Part shown: piece after piece, positions 36,561-47,379 of the stretch | Layout of the letters: each line of letters starts with the position of its first letter | Position numbering within the stretch: position 1 is the first letter of the stretch | DNA from: Chelydra serpentina | Taxonomy: Eukaryota; Chordata; Testudines; Chelydridae | Reading direction: 5' to 3' | DNA length: 64,000 bases | Assembly (NCBI GenBank): GCA_037349315.1 | Contig: JBAIAC010000007.1 | Span: 19,512,501-19,576,500 of the forward strand | Made by a program: the position numbers and the translations under genes | The notes under the pieces: generated by a model | The model's database searches: none | What the model was told of the DNA's origin: nothing | The model's input: the letters and a program-made list of their open reading frames with translations, nothing else

Positions 36561-36989
36561 TATAATTACACAATTTTCTTTTCATATTCTCTTTTCTTCC
36601 CAATATTTGACTTCTTCCTTTTTTATGTCTTTTGTCTTCTATTTTTCTTATACATAAGTATATACAATTATTTTTGCTGCTAATATCTATACCTGTATAG
36701 ATTAATTCCTTTTGATATGTCTGTATAGTGATCCTCCGTGTGTACAAAGTATTTTTGCCCTTTTGTTTTATCATATCAAAATACAAATTGCGGAATTAAA
36801 AACATATTCTGCCCAATATTATAAATATGTGTTAACAGCTTAAAATATTAAACCTCATCATAAATCAATGGCTAAGATAGTTTGTAACTATGATATGGAT
36901 GCTTTGTGGTCATCTATGCCTGCCAATTAGGTAAGAAGAACAGCTGTTATCTTTAGACTGTAAGCTTTCTGGGGCTCTGTCTTTTACTA

Positions 36990-37690
36990 TTCAGGAACAT
37001 AGGAAATAGCATACTGGATCAGACCAGTTGTCTATCTAGTCTCCAACAGCCGATTCAAAGAAAGAAACTGTGCAGTAAGTGGTTAGCAGTTATGGGATAA
37101 CCTGCCTCGTGGAAAAGTTTCCTCCTGACTGCACCCCAAATATTTAGAGAATGGCTTATTCCCTGAAGATTCAGGATTTGTATCCCTTCCAAAACTCTTA
37201 TTTAGGGTAATAGTAACTCTGGGTATGAATCCTTTTTAAAACCCAGCTGTGCACTTGGTCAATGATATCTTGTGGCAACGAGTTCCCTTGTCTAATTATG
37301 ATTTGTGTGAAAAACTGTTTCCTTTTATGAATTTTGAATTTGTTACCTTTCATTTCCTTGAATGTCTCCTTGTTCTTGTGAACCAAGGTGGATGAAGTAA
37401 TATCTTTTATTGGACCAGTTTCTGTTGGTGAGAGAGGCAAGCTTTTGAGCCACACAGAGACCTGAAGAAGAGCTCTGTTGGCTTGAAAGCTTGTTGATTT
37501 CACCTCAGAAGTTGGTCCTATAATAAAAGACATTACCTCACCCACCTGGTCTCTCTAATATCCTGGTCCTGACAGGGCTACAACTACACTCCCTGTTCTT
37601 GTCTTTATGAGACCGGGCGAATAGAAGTTACTGATCTCTATCTTCCCTATGCCATTCTTTTTTAAATATATATATTTTATTATGTTCCCT
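36990..37690 (-). mobile_element. CR1 LINE (second, older subfamily), minus strand, interrupted
   Basis: It begins 'GGAACATAGGAAATAGCATA' and 'CTGGATCAGACC' and continues with 'GGCAACGAGTTCCC', 'GTGTGAAAAACTGTTTCC' and 'TTGTTCTTGTG'. It resumes after an insertion at 'CCTGTTCTTGTCTTTATGAG' and 'GACC..TCTATCTTCC'. The order matches antisense CR1. The element is more diverged than the 33.6-kb copy and is split by the palindromic element below. Confidence 0.7.
37372..37596. mobile_element. Inverted-repeat retroelement tail (Penelope-like?) with hammerhead-like core
   Basis: Two long inverted arms, GGTGGATGAAGTAATATC with TTTTATTGGACCA (from about 37,387) and TGGTCCTATAATAAAAG with ACATTACCTCACCCACC (to about 37,545), surround a second palindrome. 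On the plus strand its centre reads CTGAAGA (37,462-37,468), GAGC...GCTT able to pair, then GAAA (37,485-37,488): the order of a hammerhead ribozyme core. The following 'CTAATATCCTGG..GGCTACAAC' is very common in reptile repeats. GTTCTTGT of CR1 is present on both sides and reads as the target duplication. Assignment to Penelope-like elements is inferred from the ribozyme-like core. Confidence 0.5.
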
Positions 37691-38030
37691 CTTGTTCTCC
37701 TCCTTTCTAACATATGTTTTTACAGTGTCTAGCACAATGGGGTCTCAACCTGGCTGGAGCCTCTAGACACTACCACATAAGGACAAATAATAGCTAATAA
37801 TAAACACATTTCATTTTCTTTTACCTAGTGTGCAGTGTTAAGCACTATAAAACACAGGTGTTATGTTAAAATTATTCTACTACAAATCATAACAGTCAAA
37901 AGGAATAACTTGTGCCAGCCAAGTACCAATCACAAAAACAAAATATTATTGAATATATGTTGGAAAAAGAGCCTCTAATCTTAACTTCTAATCAACACCC
38001 ACTTCAAATTTCAATGGCTGGGGGAACTTC
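37691..38030. other. Non-coding DNA, nothing recognised
   Basis: AT-rich sequence without identifiable features. Confidence 0.5.
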
Positions 38031-38400
38031 AGATCTGACTATCTGAATTTAAATAATTCCCTAGTGGTCCAGATCCAAACTCAAAAGGGGCCTATTTTTC
38101 TGGCTCTGATTTTGATATTATACAGATGAGATCTCACAAGAACAGCTGTTATGAGATTTTGGCCCAAGAAGGCAGAATTCTTAGAAAAACAGCAGTCTAA
38201 CAAGACTTATGACATTCAATATGGCAGAAATCTTACAAATCAATTTGTCTCACATTCTGCCATTTGGGGTCAAAATCTCAGGAGAACAGCCTGCAAAATG
38301 TTGATGCCATGCAACTGAACCAAATCCTAGCAATGCTTTCATCTCAGATTTAAACTTTAAACCCCAGCCTAAACTGAATCTGGATGAGATCATCCTCCGC
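38031..38400. repeat. Unclassified repeat, copy A (partner at 50.2 kb)
   Basis: It contains 'TATGAGATTTTGGCCCAAGA' and, about 55 bp on, 'TATGGCAGAAATCTTACAAA'. The same ordered blocks occur at 50,230-50,310. The inverted motifs 'GAGATTTTG' and 'CAAAATCTC' recur within each copy. No ends were defined. Confidence 0.5.
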
Positions 38401-40122
38401 TCAGACCAACTCTAGGATCTATCCATAATAATACAATAAAATGACTGACAAACATTCAGAGAAAGAATATGACCAAAAAAACCCAGTCTGGTTACAAATC
38501 TGCTAATATATTTTTCTCTCTTCACCATATTTACCATCAGATTACAGGTGTTCCAGTAGGGTCCCAGTTACTGCATTGTGGTGAGAAACCTGGAAATGTC
38601 AGGGCTTATAATATAGAAGAAGATCATTTTGGATTGTATAGCTACAGTAAGTTAGGTGCCGGATACTGAGTTGGGTCTTGGCCCAACCTCCATTTACCTA
38701 GCTTCAGTTTTTAGTGCACCAGAGGCCATTTTAGGTAATGGATTATATGGGTTTCAATGGACTTTGGATCAGGCTCCACAGTATGCCTGCAATTATGTAA
38801 TGACACAAAATGTGTCATCTGTGCCTTTAAATATCTGATTGCACCCACAAATAAGGCTGGTGGCATCAATTATACCTACAATTATGTGTCCCTGAAAGTT
38901 ACAGGTGCAAAAAGTATGGCTGCCTAGCCAGGCTTTCAAAACCACGTCCTGTGGGCCAGAACTACAGTGGTGTAAGTCGCCATAGCTCCATTGACTTCAA
39001 TGCTGATTTACACCAGCTCTGGATCTGGCCCTTATGTTTCTATGTACATAAGCACATTCTCAAATTATCTGAAAACAACACATTATGATTGAGAAATGTC
39101 AGTTCTGGAACAGGATTTTTGATAACATTTTGAAATTTTGCTAAAGTGAGAAAATAACGCATGGAATACTTTTTGCCAGATCTTTAAGTTATGAGCAAAA
39201 CGAGGATCTTCGAAGAAAATAGTATATCAAGCTCACGAGTGCAAGACAGATATTTATGACATGATTCACTTCAACCTTGGAGAATGGAAGTGGGAGTAAT
39301 AAAACGTGTGCAGAAGAGTGTGCAAACTGTTGCATTCTCTGAATTCATTGAAGATGACGTGAAAAAGTTGTTTGGATGCTTTATTATATGAGGCTATCCT
39401 ATAAAAAAATGCTAGAGTGCAGCTTGGAAGTAAAAGCGGTCAGAGATAAAGATGAGCATGATGGGGTTGACACTGCAATTAAACTTGAAAACCTTTTTTT
39501 ATGTACACATTAAAAATCATGTTCAAACCAATAAACAGAATGAATAAGCATAGTATCATTGTATGTGTGTTATGTAGCTATAAAAATAGAACACAAGAGT
39601 CTCCTCATTCTGTACTATTTCATCCGGGTTTAGTTTATTACGCGAGAGAGATGACTTTATTACAGGAAAAAGATAAACTTTAGGTTAACACATGCCCTTA
39701 AAGTCACTTAAGTCTCTAATGTTGTCAATCCAGCCCCTTGTAGAAGCACTTCATTCACTTACATATATTTTTAAAGGCAAAAAAGAAATTGGGACCAGGA
39801 AGGGTCAATAAAGAACAAACACATCTCTCCAGTATCAGAGGGGAAAATGCATTTAAGACTCTGGGCTACATTGTGGCTAGTCCTGCATGGGCCAGGCTCT
39901 TGTACGCCTTGTGCCCCAGTACAAGTCCCAGCTGCAGTGTGGCTGGAGAACTCCAGCCGTGTTTCTTCATAGTGCTGTTGAGGGTATCAGCATATGTTCG
40001 TGAGAAGAGGCAAAGAGGGCAGGGTGTTGAGGGGCCATGGCTTATATCCCCGCATGCCCAGCTAGCTCGAAGTGGGTGGCTCACTGAACCTATATTCCAG
40101 AATGATATAGCTGCCACCGTGT
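38401..40122. other. Non-coding DNA with one hairpin repeat
   Basis: A hairpin at 38,954-39,031 pairs GGCCAGA..GGTGTAA..ATTGA with TCAAT..TTACACC..TCTGGCC. Otherwise no gene or RNA is seen. Confidence 0.5.
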
Positions 40123-40451
40123 TTTACACCCAGTAGCGTAGCCGGTGGGGAGCAGGGGGAGCGGCCGCTCCCCCTGTGAGCAGAAGCGGCAGAAGCGGTG
40201 CCTTTTTTTAGCAGCACTAAAAAAAGGCGCCGCTTCTTTTTAAGCACCGCTTCTTGCACTCACCCGGCGGCGCGCCGGGTCTTCGGCGGCATTTCGGCGG
40301 CAGGTACTACCGAAGACCCGGAGTGAGTGAGAACCCGCTGCCGAAGTGCCGCCGAAGACCCGGAGCGCCGCCGGATGAGTACAAGGGGAGGCGCCTTTTT
40401 ATAGCGCCGCTCCCCCTGCGCTCCGGACCTGGCTGCGCTACTGTTTACACC
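40123..40451. mobile_element. GC-rich hAT MITE (CAGTAGCGTAGCC ends, TTTACACC TSD)
   Basis: The element spans 40,131-40,443 (313 bp). The left end CAGTAGCGTAGCC is inverted at the right end as GGCTGCGCTACTG. The 8-bp duplication TTTACACC at 40,123-40,130 and 40,444-40,451 is perfect. Inside are nested palindromes (GGGGGAGCGGC / GCCGCTCCCCC, AAAAAAGGCGCCGCTTCTTT) and several copies of CCGAAGACCCGG or its complement. It is a small CpG-rich islet in AT-rich DNA and encodes nothing. Confidence 0.92.
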
Positions 40452-41020
40452 AACAACTCCCTCAATTCATTCTAGCCCAACCGGGTGAGTTGGGGGAAGA
40501 CCAGGGCGGAGGGGAAGAATTCTGTGAATGGGACTGCCTGCAAAGCATCTCCCTCCACCTCCCTGAACAAACAGGTTCCTTGTTTCCTTCTCCCCTGTGT
40601 TCACATTGTGTGCCCTCGTCCCCTACAGTCTTCCACATTTTTCTTCCTCCAGTGACATAAAGAGGCACAAACTACTCCCTGCAGAATATCCACATCATAG
40701 GACAGTTCTCCAGCCAGTGCAGTCAAACTCATGGGCTGTGGCAAGCAGGTGCAACTGAGAGTGATGCCCGCTGGGGTTGCAACAGCACTCCAGACATACT
40801 ACCTCTGATGCCAGCCACTGCCCTGACGTGCCCCAGATACTAGGGGCCTGTAAAGGGGAGTGATATAGGGCTAGCTAAGATGGCTTTGAGCCACCTGAGG
40901 ATTCCACCATGACCTCTTTGACCCACCAGAGTAAGGGTATATAAGGATACGTATGCTTCCTTGGATAAGAAGGACATGTATCAAGTTAGTGATATGAAAG
41001 TGACTATGTAAATAGGCGAC
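40452..41020. other. Non-coding DNA, nothing recognised
   Basis: No motif, repeat or frame could be supported. Confidence 0.5.
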
Positions 41021-41110
41021 AAAGGGTCCTGTGGCACCTTATAGACTAACAGAGGTATTGAAGCATAAGCTTTCGTGGGTGAATACCCTTCTCCTTCTTC
41101 TTATGTAAAT
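41021..41110 (-). mobile_element. Reptile repeat fragment 'GCTTTCGTGGGTGAATACCC' (Penelope-type tail?)
   Basis: The plus strand reads 'GGGTCCTGTGGCACCTTATA', 'GACTAACAGAGG' and 'AAGCTTTCGTGGGTGAATAC', a very common turtle repeat. Its complement has GGGTATTCACCC (stem) followed by CACGAAAGC, i.e. stem II plus GAAA of a hammerhead-like fold. The expected upstream CTGANGA is degraded here. This copy is short. Confidence 0.55.
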
Positions 41111-41174
41111 AAGATGCTTTACACATGCAGTTGATGGATTCATACATGCAATTTCTGCACACAGATCTCACCAT

Positions 41175-41425
41175 GGATAGTTGGGAAATATTTTTTCCCC
41201 TATAAAAATGTTGACAAAAATACTTTGTTTCATTTTTGATTAATTTTTTTATTTGAAATGCCTCATCAAATAAACCCCCTAAACCAAAAATGTTTTGGTC
41301 TTTCAACAGAAACCCAAACATTTCAACAAAAATGGACATTTTGTCATTACAATTTCCATTCAAAAGCCATTGTGTGTCAGGAAACTGTTTTAGTGGAAAA
41401 TTTTCACCTAGCTCTAGTCCTCATC
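41175..41425. repeat. AT-rich repeat of the 10.7-kb family
   Basis: It shows GAAACCCAAACATTTCAAC and AAAATGGACATTTTG motifs and ends 'GGAAAATTTTCACCTAGCTC' then TAGT, a likely element edge. See the copies at 10.7, 24.2 and 47.4 kb. Confidence 0.45.
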
Positions 41426-42401
41426 CATTATGTGTTATATAATAATTAATAATCAGTCCTGACAGTTTTAAACAAATCAACATGGCCTAAAATGGTAAGA
41501 GAGAGAGGAAAACAATAAAAATTAGCCCTGTGAAAATCCATGCAATATAATAGTATGGTATGGTAAGGAGCAGGAAGGAAGAGGTAACGTTGGTAACTTA
41601 CACATTGAATTTTATAGCCAAACTGACTGTTGTGTGACATGTAACTGCATTGTGTTGCATGCAGCATTTTAAAATATATATTCATATATAATATATACAC
41701 ACAATGATTTAAAAATATACTGTTTTAGCTTTTCTTTCCATTAAAAATTCCATATGTCAGGCATGTTAATTGAAGCGGATGCAAGTGAAATGCAACCCTT
41801 GGATTTTATTATGTGAATTTAATACAGAAAGAGGGGTGGGGGAGAAACAGCTCAACAAATTGTTGTGGATTTATTTTCTTCATTTATATTAGGTTACATA
41901 GAATGAAAAGCTGCCCAATGGATGTTAGATATAATAGCTAGAGAGTTTAATATGATTTCTGCTGCAAGAAAAACTGGACCAGATAAAAAATCCATATCTT
42001 AATGATAGGTAAATAATCCTTTAGTATCTCAGATGTACATGCTACAGGCAGGAACTCTCTATTCATGAAAACTCTTTTATTCTTGTATGCTATTACTGCA
42101 GAGATATTGCTATATTGGTAGATATATTCCTACACTGATAAATAGACTGCATAAACAATATGCCCCCCTGTAAGCAAGATAATGCTAGTACATTCTAACA
42201 ATAATAGCTCCCCTGCAGGAAGCTAGATTTTCCCCTTTTTTTCTAAATGCTAACAAGAAATGCTCTAAGGTTATCCACGTAATGAAAAATGGGTAAAATA
42301 AGAGTAGTGCATAGAACTCTCTTTCCCTCGCCTCTTCCCCTCGCCTCTTCCATCTCAGGTGAAAATGTTGCAGATTTCTTTATCCCCATGTACTCTGATG
42401 T

Positions 42402-42436
<35 letters not shown>

Positions 42437-43174
42437 ATATAAAGCATTTTTATTTTAAAAATAAATAAACAAATGTGAAATTTTCAGATATCAATAAAGT
42501 TTTAGCTGCCTGTGAGATCCCTGCATATATGAGATCCCTGAATATATTGGATAGCTACTTCATTTGAAAGGCTCTGATGAAGTCCATAATCCAAGAGAAT
42601 GTAGCACAAGTCCCTGCATGATGTACTGTAGGGTAAGCTGCTAAGAATCACTTGCAGCTCTGCGTGGAGCCATATAGTTCTCTTTGATAAGTTGCCCGAC
42701 CTGAGGAAGCTGAAAATATGTCCATTATTGTGAAGGCTGTCGAAAGGATACTGGATTATTAGTCTAGATAGTGACAAGATCTTGGAGACTGATTTAGTTA
42801 ATACACATCAGTGACCATATATTTTAAAGGAAGAATCTTCATTTCTTTTCTTTTTTTAAACTTATTAAAAGAATCTCTCAAATACGATTTTTTTCTCTTC
42901 TTTTTTCGTTATGTGGCACATTTGTGAATTAGAATTTGTCTTTGTTGCCTGAAACAGCCTGATCCTGAAAGCTGCCGAGTGTAGAGACAGCATGCTGACA
43001 CACAGTGGGCCCCTAGATACAGTAGCTGTATCTCTGTATACACCTATGATGGTCCATATTGTGCTGGTCCTTGCTTATCCTCACTTGGAGCTCCTGTGCA
43101 AAGGACAGTCATAGTTGCAACCACTGTGTTGCTCCTTCCTAACTTTCCTTGGGCACTAGCCAACCCAAAAGGGT
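41426..43174. other. Non-coding DNA with a (TG)15 microsatellite
   Basis: (TG)n runs from 42,404 to 42,434. An (AT)-rich tract lies at 41,670-41,705. No gene is seen. Confidence 0.55.
42404..42434. repeat. (TG)15 microsatellite
   Basis: About 31 bases of uninterrupted alternating T and G, followed by TACATATA. Confidence 0.95.
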
Positions 43175-43315
43175 CATGGAGGTAGGCTGACCAGACAGCA
43201 AGCGTGAAAAATCGGGACAGGGGGTGGGGGGGTAATAGGAGCCTATATAAGAAAAAGACCCAAAAAACGGGACTGTCCCTATAAAATCGGAACATCTGGT
43301 CACCCTACATGGAGG
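43175..43315. mobile_element. Short hAT-type MITE (TAGGGTGACCAGA family), copy 1
   Basis: The element spans 43,183-43,307 (125 bp). Its ends are TAGGCTGACCAGA and TCTGGTCACCCTA. The flanking 8-mers CATGGAGG at 43,175-43,182 and 43,308-43,315 are identical. Inside, 'AAATCGGGAC' is inverted and repeated ('GTCCCTATAAAATCGG'). A close sister lies at 55,643-55,766. Confidence 0.9.
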
Positions 43316-45599
43316 AGTGTGACCTGAGTTGGATCATCATGCAGAGTAGAGCATGTCACACTCTCCTAGGGGATGGTCCACCATGTGCATTCCCTCTGAC
43401 CCCAGGTGGAGCTTCACCACATACAGTGCTTCTGGGCCAAGGACTTTGTCTTTTTATTCTTCTGAAGTGCCTAGTGTGTTTTGGGGGAGGAGGGGTGCAA
43501 ATAATAATAATAAGAATAGCAGGTGCTGGGCACTTCCCATGATGTGGCCTTTAATTTCTTTGTGGAAATGTTTTGGTTTAGGACAGCTGGCATTATTATC
43601 AGCCGCCCTTCCCTATCATGGAAACAACAGGGTCAAGCATCACTATTTATTGATTCATGGGTCTTTAGGAGCTGAATTTTGTTTTCTTTAAGCATGTTCC
43701 ATAGTCTATGCTCGGGGAGCACACGATGAGATGAAGCATGTAGACAAATGAGTTTTTGTCCAGTATCATCATTCACAATAATAGGTAACTTGATTGTTAT
43801 AATATCTTTCATAAGACAGGTATCCCAAAATGCTTCACTGTATTACAATAACACAGTTACATCATTAAATAATAAATAATGGCAGAGGGAGAGGAGAGTT
43901 AAGAGTTATAGGACAAAGAAGGGCAAATATCCATTCTTAGATGAAATTTGGAAAGAGATGGCAAGTCAGGTAGGGAAAGAGAAGGCACTTGTTCCAGATG
44001 GCAGGGGCTGCAGAGGAGAAGGCTCTTTTCCCCCAATAATGGTGAGATCGCCTGAAAGATCCAAGAGAAAGCCAGTGCTAGATGACTAAAGAGGGGGTGT
44101 ATACAGAGATATGGGCAAATTCATTCCTGAGACGACACTTCTGTATGGAACAGAGGTGACGAGTTTGGCCCATGATCCATGACTTCAACAACAGAGTTAA
44201 GCAAGTAGGACATTTGGTATGATATGGAATGCAGTGCAAAACTTTCATAATAAATCCCAAAACAGCTTTCATCAGGAACCCAAAACATAAAATTTGCCCA
44301 AATGCATATGTTTTTTCAATGAAGCAAGCCAGCTCATTACCCCAGGCTACTTCTTCATTTAAATGGTCTTCCTGTGGTGAAGGGTGGGCAGTGATCTGCA
44401 CACTCAGTCTGACCCTGAAGGCTGACTGGTCTGCTCCACCATCTTGCACATTTAGTAGTTGAAAACTAGCAGGTAGCCTCACTGGAGTTTGGACCGTGCG
44501 GTACATTCTCTAGCAGCGAGGTAACTGGTCCCAGAGCACCAGCTGCAAGGGCTGTTGGAGCTTTTGGGATTCTGCTACTGTTAAACGGGAAGCAGGGCCG
44601 GATGCCTCACTCACAAGAAACTCCTGGATTGTAGGAACAACCACGTACTTGCACCTATCTCCTCCCAAATTAGACAATAATAAACATGGTTGTCTGATGG
44701 AAGCATTAGCTATACGTTACAAATAGAGGACTCCCCCAGGCTGTGCTGTGACAAGGGAGATGTCCTATATAAGGTATATACAAGGCATGTATTTATCTTT
44801 ATATTAGTATTTCTTATTTTTACTCTCCCTGTATTTGTTTTTTGCTCTGCCCCAATCTCTGCTCTACTTTTCACCCCACGTTTTCACTGTATTTTTTTCC
44901 TCTGTGCTCCATTTCTCCCAGCCTCCCCACTAATAGGAGCCTGAACCCAGAGCTAACATCTAGATACTCTGGCAATGGGCACAGTAGAAATGCCTACATG
45001 GGGAAAGATAATGTTCAAGCCCAGAGTCTGGGTTTAAATTAAGCAAAATGAGTTTGCCCATCAGCTAGAGTGCGCATAACACAGTCCCTGCAGTGAAGGG
45101 CAGGATATCTAAGGGCAAAATTCCATCTCAAAGAATCTGAGGCACTCTACAGCGAGGAAGGCATGCATTGATCCAATGGCACTACCTGAAACAATTGGAG
45201 GGCTTGCCCTTGCTACACCTTTACAAGGCTATAGCCAATCACTCCAGCACCCAGTAGATGTGTATCCAAGACTATGTCCCAGCGAGGCCTAGACACCCCT
45301 CTCTCTCAGTTCTGTAGACAGCACTAGCTACTTTTCTTTTTTGGTGTATGCACTTTCACACACATACAGGAGAAACATAACTTGACCCTAAATGTCCCCA
45401 GAACTATAGGAATAACTGGAATAAATTACTTCAGATGTGAGATCTCTATTTGAAAGGTTTGACATATGATCTATCTCAAAAGTCAGAGCTACACTGTGCT
45501 TCTATTTTTTAAAACAATATTTTACCCGTGTATAATAAAATGTTACGCTGTTATGCTCAATCTATACTGCGTCAATTCCCGCTTGCATGGCCTGAGGCT
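43316..45599. other. Non-coding DNA with a possible repeat fragment
   Basis: An (AAT)n-like run lies at 43,499-43,512. The stretch 43,780-44,075 ('CCAGATGGCAGGGGCTGCAG', 'AGAAGGCTCTTTTCCCCC') reads like a common amniote LINE-tail repeat, but I cannot name it. Frames on either strand lack motifs. Confidence 0.4.
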
Positions 45600-47305
45600 C
45601 TTGCGTAATTCAGCTGTTTTAAGAAGCTTTTAAGGAGCAATGCGTAACAGCATTGAAGAACAAGGATGGAGAGACAGTAATCGACAGCAGGGATGGAGGA
45701 GGTCTGCAAGGACTTCTATACAGAACTGTTCAAATCAAGAATCAACGTCCCCCTCCCAAAAGAGTCAGAAGAACGCGTTCCCCCCAATAATCGTCAGCGA
45801 AGTCCGAAGTGCACTACACCAGATGAAGAAGGGAAAAGCTCCAGGCAAAGATGGACTAACGTCAGAAATGATTTATGCAGGAGGCGAAAAACTTTGGAAG
45901 GCCCTCACTTTAAGATTCAGTCGATATCTTGAAGAAGGAAAAATACCATCAAGCTGGAAGGAGTCGAATACCATCTTGCTGCACAAGAAGGGTGATCGAG
46001 AAAATCTTAAGAACTACCGCCCTATATGCCTGCTCTCTCACATCTACAAGCTCTTCACAAAGGTGATAACGAATCGACTTTCGCAGAGTCTGGATGAACA
46101 ACAGCCGAGAGAGCAGGCAGGGTTTCGAAGAAATTTCAGTACAATCGACCATATATTTACCCTTAGCCAGCTCCTAGAAAGAGCGAGGGAATACAAACTC
46201 CCGCTGTGCATTGCTTTTGTCGACTATGAAAAGGCCTTCGATAGCGTTGAGTTTAACGCAATATTAAAGGTGCTTGCAGAGCAGGGCATTAACACGCAGT
46301 ACATTAGTTTGTTGAAGGAAGCGAATACTGGATGTACAACAGACATTACTCTCCTTGAAACTCCCCTCCGCATCCCAATCGAGAAAGACGTAAAGCAAGG
46401 AGATACAATTTCACCGAAACTATTCACCGCCTGCCTCGAAATGGTTATGAACAAGATCAATTGGAGGAGTGGTGTCAACATAAACGGAGAGAGATTATCT
46501 CATCTCAGATTTGCAGACGACATTGTACTAATTGCCGAAAGCACCAACCAACTGCAGAGCATGCTACGAAGACTCGACAAGAAAAGTAGTCAGGTCGGCC
46601 TGAAAATGAACCGCTGCAAAACGAAATATATGCGATCAGACGTCTTACAAAAAGCCCGAATAACGGTAACAGGAGAAAACATCAAAGAAGTGGAACAGTA
46701 CATATATTTGGGCCAAGAAGTTAATATGCGCCAAGACCTGAACAGAGAACTCTCGCGAAGGATTCGGGCAGGATGGTGTGCGTTTAATTCCATCAAGGAC
46801 GTCCTCAAAGGAAAAATTGATAAGACCACATGTAAAAATATTTTCAATTCAGCAGTGCTGCCAGCCATGCTGTATGGCAGTGAAACATGGGCACTGACGA
46901 AGAGAGAAGAGCTACTGTTGGTAGCTGAAAGGGCAATGGAACGAGCTATGTTGGGAATCTCCCTTCTGGATCATATACCAAATGAAATCATCAGAGAATG
47001 CAGCGGTGTGAAAGATATTGTTGTGGAAAGCAGACATAACAAGATGCGATGGGTGGGCCACACAGCACGGCTCATGGATAACAGGTGGACCGCAATCATT
47101 GCTGAGTGATACCCACGAGAACAGAAAAGACCCCCTGGTCGGCCTCCAAGAAGATGGGAAGATGACATCGTTAAACGTTTCGGACGAACGTGGAGAAGAA
47201 AGGCAAGAGTGCGAGAAGAATGGCAGACGTGTTGTGATTGGCACAGTCTTAACGACCGCTGAAGTCCGATCGATCCAGGTGATCCAGGTGTGATAATAAA
47301 ATGAA
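45600..47305 (+). mobile_element. 5'-truncated RTE-clade LINE
   Basis: A reverse-transcriptase domain with RTE-type order and C-terminus is followed by a very short 3' tail ('GATCCAGGTGATCCAGGTG', then TGATAATAAAATGA), as is usual for RTE elements. The apurinic-endonuclease domain that should precede it is absent, so the copy is truncated at its 5' side. The exact left edge is not visible. The block holds many CpG and TCGA-type words, unlike its AT-rich, CpG-poor flanks, which argues for a recent insertion. The short repeated 'ATCCAGGTG' at the end is probably part of the element's own tail. Confidence 0.85.
45693..47262 (+). pseudogene. RTE-type reverse transcriptase, one frameshift and one premature stop
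   Basis: It codes for the RNA-dependent DNA polymerase that copies a LINE into the genome by target-primed reverse transcription. The first part reads MEEVCKDFYTELF from 45,693. A run of six C at 45,780-45,785 has one C too many and shifts the frame. The main frame then runs to 47,106. Motifs in order: GKAPGKDG, NYRPICLLSHIYKLFTKVI, EQAGFRR, FVDYEKAFDS (first catalytic Asp), KQGDTISPKLF, FADD at 46,510-46,521 (catalytic pair), then YLGQEV and the LPAMLYGSETWAL / MRWVGH C-terminal block. TGA at 47,107-47,109 stands where the family has Trp. The same frame continues 50 codons (RPPGRPP, DWHSLNDR) to a final TGA at 47,260-47,262. The catalytic residues are intact. The wording closely resembles nematode RTE proteins as I remember them, which is unverified. 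Confidence 0.88.
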
Positions 47306-47379
47306 GAGATGTGTGGAGCACAGGACTTTGGTTTCATGAAGGATTTCAAGATTTGGAGATCTGGCTTCGTTCGGACTTG

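Noticed and set aside
45640..45778. N-terminal 46 residues of the 489-codon frame as real RTE protein
   Set aside because: The frame before the C6 run is out of phase; the genuine coding there is the MEEVCKDFYTELF frame starting at 45,693.
46912..47349. Minus-strand frames of 92-145 codons under the RTE element
   Set aside because: They are antisense shadows of the reverse-transcriptase gene.
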